Positions 9,101-20,313 of a stretch of 64,000 bases of DNA are shown in pieces (position 1 is the stretch's first letter; the number at the start of each line of letters is the position of its first letter). The notes below the pieces were generated by a model. It ran no database searches. It saw nothing but the letters and a program-made list of their open reading frames with translations, and was not told where the DNA came from. The translations under genes were made by a program, and so were the position numbers. The DNA comes from Pseudophaeomoniella oleicola (lineage: Eukaryota; Ascomycota; Eurotiomycetes; Phaeomoniellales; Phaeomoniellaceae). The stretch is from assembly GCA_003868215.1 (NCBI GenBank), contig QWDQ01000037.1, positions 62,001 to 126,000 on the forward strand. Reading direction: 5' to 3'.

Positions 9101-10942
9101 ATGGCATCCAATTATGATCATCTCCCTCTGCACTCTCCGCGGCTGCCGATCTCACCACGTTCACCGTCACCAATACCAAAGTCTCACCGATCAGCTGTGC
9201 TCACGGTGGCTTTGTCGGCTACTCTGTTAGCGTTTCTGTTGGCTACTGTTGCAAAGCAGTTGTTTTTCACTACCCCTGGGGGAGGGATGATCGCCAATCC
9301 GGATACCACACAGCTTCTTATAGAAAACCACCTGGGTGCCGTTGCAACCGAGAATGCTATATGCAGCAATATCGGAATTGACATGTTGCAACAAGGTGGA
9401 AATGCCGCGGACTCTCTTATTGCCAGCCTCCTCTGCGTTGGCGTTATTGGCATGTATCATAGCGGTATCGGAGGTGGTGGCTTTATGTTAGTAAGGTCAC
9501 CCAATGGCGACTATGAATCGATCGATTTCAGGGAAAGTGCTCCAGCGGCAGCCTTTCAAGATATGTATCAGAATAATTCACAGGCGAGCGTGTTTGGTGG
9601 ACTGTCTGTTGCCGTCCCTGGTGAGATACGGGGCCTTCAGTATCTGCATGAGAAGTACGGATCACTTCCCTGGCAGACACTGGTTGAACCCGCTGTGAAA
9701 GTGGCCCGCTACGGCTTTCCTGTCACAAAAGATATGGCTCGCTACCTAGGGTTAGATAAAGGCTCGCCTCCAGAGAGGCATGATTTCCTAATACGTGATC
9801 CTACGTGGGCTCTAGATTTTGCTCCTAACGGAACCCTAATTGGGCTAGGAGACACCCTGTACAGAAAACGCTACGCCGATACACTGGAGACTATTGGTCG
9901 CGATGGACCGGACGCCTTCTACACAGGTGCCATTGCGGAGACTATGGTACGAGCTGTGCAAGCAGCGAATGGAACCATGACCATGGATGACTTGACGAAC
10001 TACAAAATCGAGATCAGACCAACTGCAGAAATCGATTATCGTGGTTATAAGGTTTTCAGCACATCGGCTCCAAGCAGTGGTGGTGTGGTGCTGTCTGTGT
10101 TAAAATTAGTGGAGGGATATGAAGACTTTTTCATGCCAGACCAAGTCAACATCAGCACACACCGACTTGACGAAGCGATTCGTTTTGGTTATGGACAACG
10201 TGCAAGTCTTGGTGACCCTGGGTTCCTCGAGGGTATGGCAGCGTATGAGGAAGAGATGATGGATGCAACCACGGCAGCACGCAATCGCGCCAGAATCTCC
10301 GACTCACATACACTCAATGTTTCAGCATACGATCCCGATGGCCTCGAATCATTGGAAACTCACGGCACATCGCACGTCGTCACCGCCGACCGCACCGGTC
10401 TTGCCATCACCCTCACGAGCACCATCAACCTCTATTTCGGATCCCAGCTCATGGTCCCGGAGACCGGCATCATCATGAATGACGAGATGGACGACTTTTC
10501 GATCCCCGGACAAAAGAACGCTTTTGGCTACGCCCCATCTCCCTCGAACTACGTCCGCCCCCACAAACGCCCCCTCTCCTCCATCACCCCCGTGATCGTC
10601 GAATTCAGCAACCGAACGCTCTACTACGTCCTCGGCGCCGCCGGCGGCTCCCGTATCATCACCGCGACCATCCAGAACCTGCTCCACGTGCTCGACCGCA
10701 ACATGACGGCCGCGCAAGCGCTCGCGCAACCGCGCCTGCACGACCAGTTGATCCCGAATCGCGTCGAGTTCGAGTACGCGTACGACAACACGACGGTCGA
10801 GTTCATGAAGGGCCGCGGGCATGAGGTGTTGTGGGTGCCGCCGAGGTTGACTGCGGCGCAGGGGTTGAGGAGGTTGCCGAATGGGACTTTTGAGGCGGCG
10901 GGGGAGCCGAGGCAGCTCGATAGCGGAGGGTTTGCGATATAA
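9101..10942 (+). CDS. Gamma-glutamyltransferase, membrane-anchored
   Basis: This is a single exon of 613 aa from ATG 9101 (aaaATGgc). It is a type II membrane protein: a cytoplasmic Pro/Ser-rich tail of about 31 residues, one span at about 32-52, then the GGT fold facing the vacuole lumen or the outside. Family marks include ENAICSNIGIDMLQQGGNAAD, the glycine-rich GMYHSGIGGGGFML loop, and TSTINLYFGSQL. Autoprocessing should occur before the conserved Thr (HGTSHVV, Thr at about residue 423), giving large and small subunits; that Thr is then the nucleophile. The C-terminal substrate loop reads GAAGGSRIITATIQN. The enzyme hydrolyses or transfers the gamma-glutamyl group of glutathione. Several N-glycosylation sequons lie after the span. 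Codon composition shifts abruptly to high GC from about 10,360 onward. It is convergent with the acyl-CoA ligase gene, 314 bp away. Confidence 0.95.
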   Translation: MASNYDHLPLHSPRLPISPRSPSPIPKSHRSAVLTVALSATLLAFLLATVAKQLFFTTPGGGMIANPDTTQLLIENHLGAVATENAICSNIGIDMLQQGGNAADSLIASLLCVGVIGMYHSGIGGGGFMLVRSPNGDYESIDFRESAPAAAFQDMYQNNSQASVFGGLSVAVPGEIRGLQYLHEKYGSLPWQTLVEPAVKVARYGFPVTKDMARYLGLDKGSPPERHDFLIRDPTWALDFAPNGTLIGLGDTLYRKRYADTLETIGRDGPDAFYTGAIAETMVRAVQAANGTMTMDDLTNYKIEIRPTAEIDYRGYKVFSTSAPSSGGVVLSVLKLVEGYEDFFMPDQVNISTHRLDEAIRFGYGQRASLGDPGFLEGMAAYEEEMMDATTAARNRARISDSHTLNVSAYDPDGLESLETHGTSHVVTADRTGLAITLTSTINLYFGSQLMVPETGIIMNDEMDDFSIPGQKNAFGYAPSPSNYVRPHKRPLSSITPVIVEFSNRTLYYVLGAAGGSRIITATIQNLLHVLDRNMTAAQALAQPRLHDQLIPNRVEFEYAYDNTTVEFMKGRGHEVLWVPPRLTAAQGLRRLPNGTFEAAGEPRQLDSGGFAI

Positions 10943-11256
10943 TTTTTCTTTTAACTCTTTTCGATTTTCTGTTTTCAGACTATGGGTTTCCTTTTCTTGG
11001 ACGGACTTATGGATAAAAGAGTCGGATAAAAGAGCATATGGGAACAAGATATATAGATATATTTATATACTAGCTTGATAGGAAATGTATATTCTAGAAT
11101 GGCCGAGGAATATATAGGGCACATATACACAAATTCACGCGGATACAAATGCGTTATGCATATCAGCAACACCTGCTCATCCTGTCGTATGGGCAGTAAG
11201 TACGGCGGGGGTCCTGGGGCCAAATCAACCCCACAAGGGAATCTCCATGATAGTGC
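10943..11256. other. Convergent 3' flanks
   Basis: This AT-rich spacer lies between two convergent genes and includes an ATATATAGATATATTTATATA run near 11049-11070. It probably holds both polyadenylation regions. No gene is seen. Confidence 0.6.
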
Positions 11257-13081
11257 CTACAACTTGGCCGTATTCGCCTCCTTCATCTCGCTCTTCTCCT
11301 CCTCTTCAAACTCCTTCCTCGCGCGATCTCTCAAGTAGCGTCTCAACAGCTTCCCGCTCGGCGACTTGGGCACGGCGTCGACGAATTTGATCCCGCCTCG
11401 CAGTCTCTTGTGGTTCACGACTTTCTTCGAAACCCAGTCGAGGATTTCATGCGCGTCGGATGGCGTGACTGAAGATAGGCCGCCTCTCTTCACGACGTAG
11501 GCGCGTGGCACTTCGGTGTGGAGGCGGTCGCTGTGGACGCCGACGACGGCGACATCTTCGATCAGCGGGTGCTGGAGGAGGATTCCTTCGAGTTCGGCGG
11601 GTGGAACTTGGAAGCCTTTATATTTTATAAGTTCTTTCACGCGGTCTGTGATGTAAAAGTTGCCTTCAGGATCTTGGTAGCCGACGTCTCCAGTGCGGAA
11701 CCAGCCGTCGGAGTCCAGACATTTGGACGTCTCTTCCGGTCGTTTCCAGTAGCCCAGAAAGACGTTGGGCCCCCTCAAGTAGAGTTCCCCAGGAGTCCCA
11801 TGGGGAACTTCATGAGCAGCCTCGCTACCGTCTTCTGATGGAGAGGTCATATACATTGCTTCCATGTTAGGGAAGAGCTTTCCGACGCTGCCGCGCTTGT
11901 GAAGCCATTCTGCCTCATCCCATGTTTGAGAATGGGTCGTTGGACTGGTCTCGCTGAGGCCATAGCCTTGTTTGACAGGGATTTTAAGTCTATCCCAGAC
12001 AGCTTGCTGTAGTTGAGCGGCCATTGGAGCAGCACCTGAATTTAACATTTTGATAGATGAAAGGTCGTATTTACTGACGTCTGGGTGCTTCGCGAGGGCT
12101 AGAACAATCGGCGGGACTATCATGCTGAAATTCACTCTGTGTTGTTGGACAATAGAACACCATTTATTGACGTCAAACCGCGACATTACCACACTCTTGA
12201 AGCCAATGTAAACAGGGTAGTGTATCGAAGTCGTGAGGCCTAAATGAAGTCAGACTGAGAGTCCTTCGGTCGATAGATCGAGCTAGGTACTTTACCGTAT
12301 ATGTGAAAGAATGGCAAACATGCCAACACAACGCTTTGCTGGTCTTCACCAGGTCCATGATACTTCAAGGTGCGGCAATCGACGTGAGCGCCTTGACAGA
12401 CATTGCTAATTAGGTTATAATGAGAAAGCATAACACCCTTAGGATGGCCAGTCGTGCCACTGGAGTAGACGAGGAACGCAAGGTCCTTCTTGGGATTGAT
12501 CTTAGCCCGACGGAATCGTGAAGTCCCTGCCATATTGCGTATACTGGTGAAATGTTTAGTTCTTCCCTCGGGATCCTTTTCATCGCCAATAAGGACTATA
12601 CGGTCTTCTGGGATGCCCGCCTCTCTTGCAGCTTCTTTTGCCAGCTTTAGTTGGGGCAATTGGGTGACAAGCCCTTTGGCACCGCTATCTTTCAGTTGAA
12701 AGGCCAACTCGTGTACGGTGTATGTTGGATTGGCAGGAGAGCATATACCGCCTGCCCACAGTGTCCCGAAGGTAAGCGCAGGAGTATCTACACAGTTGGG
12801 AGTGTAGAAAGCCAGTACATCGCCTTTCCGCCACGCCCATTGTGATATCAATCCTTTTGCGAAATCGATGGCGGCAGTCTCCAAAGACCTGTGCGTATAT
12901 TTTCGGCCTGTGTCAGGGTCTTCAAAGTGAACTGTAGGATTGATTAGAATTGTTCTCCTATCCGACCTCACCAGTCTAACTTACCCTTGTCGCTCGGGAA
13001 AGGGGTTTTCCGATCGAATAAGAAACTGAAAATATCTGTCTCCGGTATTTCCAACCGCGGATAAGGGGATGGAACAGGCAT
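11257..13081 (-). CDS. 4-coumarate-CoA-ligase-like acyl-CoA synthetase, peroxisomal
   Basis: Three exons (13081-12985, 12931-12296, 12239-11257) encode 571 aa. The introns are 53 and 56 bp and all phases agree. It belongs to the ANL adenylating superfamily. Visible motifs are the P-loop VYSSGTTGHPKGV, the A5 motif YGLSET, the A7 motif WFRTGDVGYQDPEGN with ITDRVKELIKYKGFQV, and the A10 lysine motif PKSPSGKLLRR. The reaction is ATP-dependent activation of a carboxylic acid to its acyl-CoA. The last three residues are AKL, a canonical type 1 peroxisomal targeting signal, so the enzyme probably acts in peroxisomes, as fungal aryl- or medium-chain acyl-CoA ligases do. The acid used (coumarate-like, phenylacetate-like or fatty) cannot be read from sequence. 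The upstream minus-strand DNA is pyrimidine-rich, typical of a fungal promoter. Confidence 0.93.
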
Positions 13082-14680
13082 CTTGTTTCAGGTTACTCAA
13101 CCACAGCTTGTGTCGACTGGCCAGTGCATACCAATGGGGAGAAAACAAGTACTGGCAGGGATCACGAGAAAAGAAGGAAATTGGACGAGATGGAGGAAAT
13201 CTAGAGACAGAGAAGTACGTCAGATCAAGCAGAGACAGCAAAGGAGAAGGAAAAAGAAGAGGAAAAAAGAGAGACAACAGAAATACAAAGAGAACATCGA
13301 GGCTTCACTCTTAGCTCTTTGTACTACCGAGCTACGTAGGCAATACTCAATCAAATTGTTGCGGGGGGTAGTGTTATCGATGACGGAGGCCCTCGAGACT
13401 AGATTACGAGCACTAATCCCCCACATTCTATGGGGAATGGATCACATTACTCAGTCACTACACGCGGCATAACCGAGACTCTTAACGGTAACAACCAAAC
13501 GCTTTACCTGTTTCGATTCCAATGCCGAGGTACATGACGATCACCTTTTTCCTCCCCGCAAAGCATCTTGGACTCAGGTACCTTGATCTACCTCCCTCAA
13601 TAAACCTTTACTAGTGAAGGAATTGAAGGAGAAGAAGATGAATACCTAACAATTGACAAAATATAAATGTCGTGGAGGTTCTCAGTCACCTTTCTCCCGA
13701 TCCAGGATGCTCAAGCTTACCCTTTCCCCGGAACCCCCAAGAGCTCAACGAGATGGCCATTGAGCAGGCCCACGATGTAAGGTAAGGGGAGTTGACCACC
13801 AGTGGCACAAGTCTGCATCTCGGAAGTATGATTGAAGGATGGCATATACAAAGACCGATAACGCTGAAGCGTAATAAAGAAGCGTGTGGGCGTCACATCT
13901 CAAGCCTTCCGGAGAGAGACGAGGAGAATACCATTGTATATAGAATATTGCCTATTATGGTACCTCAGAGTCTTCAAAGCAGGGGTTGAATCGATTGACT
14001 ACTTATCTACACATGGTCCGGCAATATAATCTCGTAATGGGTACTGAATGATGATCGACTGCAATCATTGAAGTGAAAATCTGCTGATAGAATAGCACCA
14101 AAGTACCTCATCGAAGCATCAGCACGTAACCTGACTTTGATCGACAGATCTGAGACCAGGTTGCCGGGAGTATCTGCGAAGGACCAAATCCTTCCCGGAA
14201 GTAAGCAAATTAGTTGAATAAGTCAATGTTGACCGATAATGGTGATGCTTGCCCTGCTGATGTGAGAAAGTCCGAATATCCCGATTTGGTAGACACGAGC
14301 ATCGTAGATAAGTTACGGGACCCCACGGAGACCGGCGTATTTCGTATTCCGGATTCCGTATTGCGGCGCGTATTTTGCTGATGACATCAATGCCACGCTC
14401 TCATTGACTGGATTATCCAACAGGTGAAAGCTTACCGCATCCGAACAATCCCACCGAGTGTCAGCCACGTCTCTTGGTAAGGCTCTTGCGACTACAATGA
14501 CTGCAAGACATGGAAGATCCGTTGGCATATATGACCACTCCTCACTATCTGCATCCGTAAATTTAAAGTCGACCGAAAGCTCCTTGTGATCTGGTCCTTA
14601 CGCTTTATTCACGACGTTCTGCCATCGGGCGCGAGCAGTGGGCATTCGCAATCATCAACCTCGTCACAGTGGCATACATC
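13082..14680. other. Intergenic, 1.6 kb
   Basis: The gap holds the acyl-CoA ligase promoter, with a purine tract at about 13190-13295 that is pyrimidine-rich on the gene's own strand. An AGGTACC motif lies near 13576. Open frames here are simple-sequence or shadow frames. No gene is supported. Confidence 0.5.
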
Positions 14681-15088
14681 ATGCCTAACGCACTTCATCG
14701 CACATTCTCGTTTGCTTCGGCGCCGATCGGCACGTCGACATCGGGGGCTCCCTCTGGAGTATCAGAGTCTCTCATCTCACGTATCATTTTAGCGCCAATC
14801 CTTTTCATCTCGTTCCTTGTAAGCTTGTGTATTGTCGACAAGCAGACTTCTGCTTCAATACTACAGACGCCGGATCGTCATGCTGGTGGAAGCGAAAAGG
14901 AAGGAGAAAGATATTATCATTCTCACCAGCGGAAGTTGATGAAACGGGAAATGGATGATGCATTTGTATTACGATCAAAGGTCATTGCGGGGCTGGTTGG
15001 ACTGGCTGCTTTTGGGCTTGCGGTAATCGGTTGGGTTGGTATGCATATCTTCGAAAGGTTTGGATCGGTGCGGTGGAAGGGGTCATGA
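14681..15088 (+). CDS. Small two-span membrane protein, unknown
   Basis: The frame runs from ATG 14681 and encodes 135 aa. A Ser/Ala-rich N-terminus is followed by a first span (RIILAPILFISFLVSLCIV), a charged hydrophilic loop of about 50 residues with SEKEGERYYHSHQRK, and a second span (VIAGLVGLAAFGLAVIGWVGM) ending in IFERFGSVRWKG. The two clean spans separated by a polar loop, together with ordinary codon use, favour a real gene. I do not know the function. It is unlikely to be secreted because there is no cleavable signal. It could carry an unrecognised intron at the 3' end. Confidence 0.55.
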   Translation: MPNALHRTFSFASAPIGTSTSGAPSGVSESLISRIILAPILFISFLVSLCIVDKQTSASILQTPDRHAGGSEKEGERYYHSHQRKLMKREMDDAFVLRSKVIAGLVGLAAFGLAVIGWVGMHIFERFGSVRWKGS

Positions 15089-15832
15089 CTTCTCTTTCTT
15101 TGACGGCACCTGGGAAGCTTGGTCTCATGGTCGACTGGCGTTTCGGGGGTGTTTCGGGTGGTGTCTCGGTTGTTACACGTTCCGCGGCTCTCTTGCTCTT
15201 TGCTACGAGTAGACAGGGAGCATTTCGAGTTATCTCGAGAGCACGTTCCACGTCTGTCACTGGTTTGAATATTGACGCTGGATAAGTGGGATTTGTCCAG
15301 CACAATTCATCGTCTTGATATTTATCAGTTGTTGGAAGCTGCCCTCTCGCATATGGAAAACGTGCTCAGCGCAATATGTGGAAACCATGTCTAGGCAGAG
15401 AGTTAAGACGAAGGGAGAGCACAACGTCTACGAAATCAGGACGCTGGATCTACGTAGGTACATTGAATTGTAGACATAAGCAGCAAGGACACTGATTTTC
15501 ATCAGAGGTCTCTGTTGGATGCTGACTTGCCTTCTGATTCTTCTACGGTATGCATGTAGTTACATCCCAGGTAGGTAAGGTAGCTGTGGTATCGTCCAGG
15601 AGACGCGTACCTTAGTCAGAGGGTGACGCAACATCTTGGCATGAGGCCCGTGTCTCCATCAACGTATCTCCAGGTCAAAAGAGTTTCCATATGCACACTC
15701 TGTACATACAGCCTTGTCGAGGTCAAAAGCTCTCTTCATTATAGCTGTGTATCTGCCGCTCCAAGTCTTGATCCTCAATATTGGTCTTTTCTAGTCTCAC
15801 CTATCCAGAGACGGGTACAACTGGCGAGCATC
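15089..15832. other. Intergenic upstream of the GH43 gene
   Basis: No gene is supported. It contains AGGTAGGTAAGGTAG-type runs near 15570-15585 and short upstream frames. An in-frame open extension of the GH43 frame back to 15623 lacks an ATG start and looks non-coding. Confidence 0.5.
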
Positions 15833-16921
15833 ATGTCAAATCACCCAATATGTGACGTTGATACCCCGGATCCATGGATGATCGCGGCAAATGGCCAATT
15901 CTACCTTACGATGACTCTCGGGAACAGAGTCGAGATATGGTCGTCGCCTTCGATGGAAAACTTCCGGAATTGCCGAAAGAGCCTGATCTGGCGACCACAA
16001 CCAGGCTCGGCCTGGACGGATGGCATCTGGGCCCCAGAGCTCCATAACATTAATGGCACATGGTACATATACTTTTGTGGTGAACGTCCTGGGAAAGGCA
16101 ATGCATCGCACCGGACATTGATCCTGAAATCTCATAATCCTGACCCAATGGAGGGTACATCATGGACATTCGTGGGACCGCTCAAAGGAGTACCAGATCA
16201 CTGGGCTATTGACGCGACGGTCTTCAGTCCCAGGCCAAATGAGTTGTACTGTTGTTACTCTGGATGGCCACTAGGCGATCATTCGGATAAACAACAAGAC
16301 CTATTCCTTGTGAAGCTGGCGTCACCGGAGATGGCTATAGAAAATACATTGATCTGCATATCCCGAGCAAGTCTTCCGTGGGAAAGAGCAGATGGTGGTA
16401 GGCACGGGGTCAACGAAGGACCAACATGGGTCAGCTTGCCCGGTTTCCAAGGTATTGTCTACAGTGCTAATGGAAGCTGGACATGCGATTACCAGCTTGG
16501 ACTGGTCGAACTCGTCGGGGCAGATTTGCTCAAGGAAAGCTCTTGGAGGAAGCGAAGTCATCCGCTGCTGACCAGCAATGCATCGCTAGGTGGTCCTTTT
16601 GGTCCAGGCCACGCCTCCTTCATCAACTCGCCGTACGGAGATGGGGGAGTATATTGTATTTACCATGGTACGGAGAAGGCAAATGAAGGATGGGCCAACA
16701 GGAAGGGTCGAGTACTGCTTTTAGGTCCTGAACATTTCAATGTCCAAGCTCCAACGATTAGCTGTGCGGCGAACGCGATGCGTACCCAAGGCGGTGTACA
16801 TGGACAGCCTGGATATCCCGGGGCCGGTGGATCTCAACATCATGGTCCGACTTCATCGTCACATCAAGGCTTGTTCGACAAAGTGGGTCAAAAGATCTTG
16901 AAGAAGCTCGGAGAGCTATGA
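15833..16921 (+). CDS. Glycoside hydrolase family 43-like, no signal peptide
   Basis: A single exon of 362 aa starts at ATG 15833. It is a five-bladed beta-propeller GH43-type enzyme (arabinosidase/xylosidase group). The three expected acidic residues are visible: Asp13 in TPDPWM (general base), Asp127 in HWAIDATVF (pKa modulator) and Glu195 in VNEGPTW (general acid). Other family features are DGIWAPELHNINGTWYIYF and FGPGHASFINSP. There is no N-terminal signal peptide, so the product appears intracellular unless an upstream exon was missed. After the propeller comes a Gly/Gln/His/Ser-rich linker and a short amphipathic helix (FDKVGQKILKKLGEL), which is unusual for the family. The likely reaction is release of arabinose or xylose from imported oligosaccharides; the substrate is inferred only from family. 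Confidence 0.88.
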   Translation: MSNHPICDVDTPDPWMIAANGQFYLTMTLGNRVEIWSSPSMENFRNCRKSLIWRPQPGSAWTDGIWAPELHNINGTWYIYFCGERPGKGNASHRTLILKSHNPDPMEGTSWTFVGPLKGVPDHWAIDATVFSPRPNELYCCYSGWPLGDHSDKQQDLFLVKLASPEMAIENTLICISRASLPWERADGGRHGVNEGPTWVSLPGFQGIVYSANGSWTCDYQLGLVELVGADLLKESSWRKRSHPLLTSNASLGGPFGPGHASFINSPYGDGGVYCIYHGTEKANEGWANRKGRVLLLGPEHFNVQAPTISCAANAMRTQGGVHGQPGYPGAGGSQHHGPTSSSHQGLFDKVGQKILKKLGEL

Positions 16922-18438
16922 TGGCAGGGGCCGTCAAGATAGTAGAAAGTAAGCCATATGGGGGAGCACAAGTATCACCGTGTTGAAAGCGAGGGAATCG
17001 TAGCGATTTCACGTCTCCTTTGGATTCTTTCTCACAGAGTCATGGTGTGATGTACAGTATAGGCGAGCACAGCCGATATGACACGGGAGTAGTCCTCACG
17101 TTACTTTAGACATAATGATCAACGCGATCAACACACTCAAGCTTGCGGTTATGTGCATGAACACGCGACGTAGTCATGAACTGGAGCCATGCAAGGAGCG
17201 AGGAGACTATAAATGCGGAGGCGTCGTTATGATATGCCCCCTTCTGTTGCAACAAAGCAATCAAACAATACAGCCAACAATGTAATACTTTCCTCTTTCC
17301 AGTGATCCCAAGGCTCTCTCTGTATTCCTCCAGAGATCCTTGCAAATCCTTTTCCAATCATTTCGAACTTGAGGCTGCTATGCGATATATTCATCAAACA
17401 TCACTGACACTCATAGTAGCAGCCTCCTCTCCGCTGATGATGCAAGTGTGGATGTCGTGTCAGTTTTCCCCATGAAGCTTTAACGACGACAAACGACGAA
17501 CTACTAAGCCAAACATGTTCGTCTAGGCCTTTCTTGACTTTAGACGGTGATATTTAAGATGCTACTAAACACCTGTTCTATCCCTTCTCATCCTCGGGAT
17601 GATTTTAGCAACGGCATGACGGCTCCAAGCGATCAAGGGCTGTACTTTATTTGGCACCTAAGTCTGTGCACGCCAGCCACTTACAAAGACAGAACAATGC
17701 TCCCTTTCTTCTATCTCTCTCCATCTATCGCTTCCACTTGCTAATCTGGATGGATTGATCGGCACCCTACTACTCATGCACCCATCAGTACGAGTTGTTT
17801 TGCATCGCTGACCATACCGCATCGGCCCATGGCGGCTTATATTGCTGCACCTTTCTCGAATGGTCGAGTCGGACTTCGGCCTTGTAGACTGTGGCTTGAT
17901 CTAAGGTTCCTGCTTGGTCTAGTTTCTTGCTCTTTGTCTCCTGCCCATGCATCTTATTCTCGGACACACAATGCAGGTATATGCAAGGAGACACACGCAG
18001 TGCAGGCCTCAAAGCGCAATTGAGGGTCGCACAAGAGAGGAAACAGCCCGAATAAGTCTAGGAAAGACTCATCTTCCAGCTTAACTCCTGACACTGTCAA
18101 GTTTCGGCGACATCGAGTGCACGGAAAACAGTGCTCCTCAAGATGCTCCCTTCCTAGGAAACGGCAACCCGCCTATGCGAGGATCCCATGTTTTTCGGTT
18201 CCTAAACAACCGAGCGTTTGTCCCTATGTCAGATGTCATTGATCCAGAGATGTCATGCCTGACAATGGGGTTTCCATCTGGGTAATGTTGCCACAAGGCT
18301 TCCCTCACCTCACGTACACATATACCTCATGGCGCCTCCTGCAGGCTAGATGTATACCCTTTTCTTTTCTCTTCGATCTTTCCATTGTTGTTCTCACGTC
18401 GATCGCTACTTTTGATTACCTGTGTGGACGTTCTCATA
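16922..18438. other. Intergenic, 1.5 kb
   Basis: The gap holds the 3' flank of the GH43 gene and the promoter of the rhodopsin-domain gene. Frames here are short and show no domain or codon signal. I see nothing else. Confidence 0.5.
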
Positions 18439-20059
18439 ATGTCTCCAACCAACAGCTACAGTAGCTATAATCTAAGCTCTTTAGTGGCGTCAGGTGCCGC
18501 TGGTGTCAACAACATCCAGCACACCGTTATCAGTGTCAATGTTGCCTTTATGGTCGTCGTCGCTTGTATGGTGGGCTTGAGGATGTATGTACGATTGAGG
18601 ATAACCGGAAAGGTTGGAGTTGATGATGGTATGTTGATGTCCTCTACCAAGTACCAGGGCTAATCAATGCAGTGCTCATTGCTGCTGCTGGAATATTTGC
18701 CATTACCCTGTCAGGCGTCGTTCTATCTGGTACGTAGCAAGAGACCGTCTCCGAACACTTGGCTGATTCGAGTTCAGCTCTGAGATATGGCCTGGGTAAA
18801 CATATTCTGGATCAAGGTGTCGATCAGATCATCCCTCATACCGTTCTCATCATCAAGGTACGATCCTGCTTATGGACAGGTTTCATGCAACTGCTTACCA
18901 TCCTCCAGCTCCTTTTCGTCTGCTCAATCGTATATTCAACAGCGATGACCCTCACGAAAGCATCAATCATTGCAATGTATCTGCGCATATTTCCAAATGC
19001 AGGCTTCAGATATGTCATGTGGTTTACATTATCGGTGGTCCTCGCCATGTGGATGTGCACCATCTTTGTCACCGTCTTCCAATGCAATCCCGTCCAGGGA
19101 GCTTGGGACTTCAGAATCTCGGAGAAGACATGCATTTCATACAGATATTTTTCATACGCTGCGGCCGGCATCAACGTTGCCACTGATTTAATCCTCTGCA
19201 CCTTTCCAATACCGTTCTTCTGGAGGCTCGATCTGGCGGTCAAAGAAAGGGTTATCGTGTGCGCATTATTTGCGTGTGGTCTATTGTATGTTTCCTGCCG
19301 CGTCTGAAGCTTCAATTCTAACCCTTCTTTCAAAGCGCTACCCTGGCTTCGGTATTCCGGCTTACACAGCTACACAACCTGCAATCCGATGACTTGACGT
19401 ACAAAGTAGTCCCTTCTCTGGACTGGTCCGTGATCGAAGTTGGCACGGCCATACTCTGCGCTTCAGTTCCCGGCTTGAAACCACTACTGACCCGTCTTTG
19501 GCCCGGCCGACTCATCTCATACGTCGCCAGATCCTTGAAGCTTTCTGACGGCAACCACCGCCACCAATTGCGTCACCGGCGTGCAAGCCAAAGATTGCCA
19601 CCAACAACGCCTCCTCAACGTCCCGAAAAGAGCGTTGGCATTATCTCGAGCATCCTCAAATGGTCTCAACACTCTGATGATTCCATCCGCACGACGGCCG
19701 AGAAGTCTACCGCTACCTCCGGGACCTTCGCGATGCTATCCAGAACCTCCGATATCACTCGCTTCCAACCTCTGCAATCCCAAACCAGTCACCATAACCA
19801 CCATAACCACCATCGTCTCGATTCAACTCACACGCTCACCAAATCCGACTACACTGTCCGTGCCTACTCAGGCAATCACGACGACCCTTACGAACCCAAC
19901 TACCCCGACAACAACAGTCCTGTCGCGCACAAGAAATCCAGCTCCGTCGTCACCACGTCGACAGCAGCACAGCTGTTACTCACGCAACACTCGTTGAAAG
20001 GGATCGCGGTCGAGCGGAATTTCAGCGTCGTGTCGGAGGAGGAGAAGGCGTTGAGATGA
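18439..20059 (+). CDS. Rhodopsin-domain (SAT4/Pth11-like) integral membrane protein
   Basis: Five exons (18439-18628, 18673-18729, 18778-18857, 18909-19285, 19336-20059) encode 475 aa with consistent phases. The fold is the fungal seven-span rhodopsin-like domain. It opens with an extracellular N-terminus and the span VAFMVVVACMVGLRMYVRL, then VGVDD, IIPHTVLIIKLLFVCSIVYS, LTKASIIAMYLRIFPN, the FQCNPVQGAWD loop, TDLILCTFPIPFFWRL, and a final span before a long cytoplasmic tail. The DW..IEVGTAILCASVPGLKPL segment is diagnostic of the family. The tail is rich in Ser, Thr, His and Asn (HHNHHNHHR). Members are putative receptors or scaffolds at the plasma membrane; ligands are unknown. Intron 3 (18858-18908, 51 bp) is in frame without a stop, so its retention would insert 17 residues. 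Confidence 0.88.
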
Positions 20060-20282
20060 TATACCTATGTAGTGTATGATGAATTTTTTAATTTTTTGAT
20101 TATATGCATGGACTTTTCCGTCTGTTCCAAAAGAAAGCAACAACCACAATGTGATTTTTACTTATTTTGAATTGGGGTGTAATTGTTACCATGTAGAAAG
20201 TACCACCACACCTCACTTGATACACGTAGAGACCAAGAAGGGAAGGACAGAACAGAACAGAAGAATGATGTCACAAAACTTC

Positions 20283-20313
20283 CCTCTCTTTCTCTCTCTC
20301 TCTCTCTCTCTCT
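20283..20313 (+). repeat. (TC)n microsatellite
   Basis: A CT dinucleotide run lies in the gap between the rhodopsin-domain gene and the next gene. It is a simple repeat. Confidence 0.9.

Noticed and set aside
10349-11047. Minus-strand 232-codon frame, Arg-rich, opposite the GGT gene
   Set aside because: It mirrors the GC-rich 3' part of GGT. Composition is typical of an antisense shadow and it has no domain.
15623-15832. Upstream extension of the GH43 frame
   Set aside because: There is no ATG at its start, the composition is non-coding and no signal peptide is formed; ATG 15833 fits the family start.
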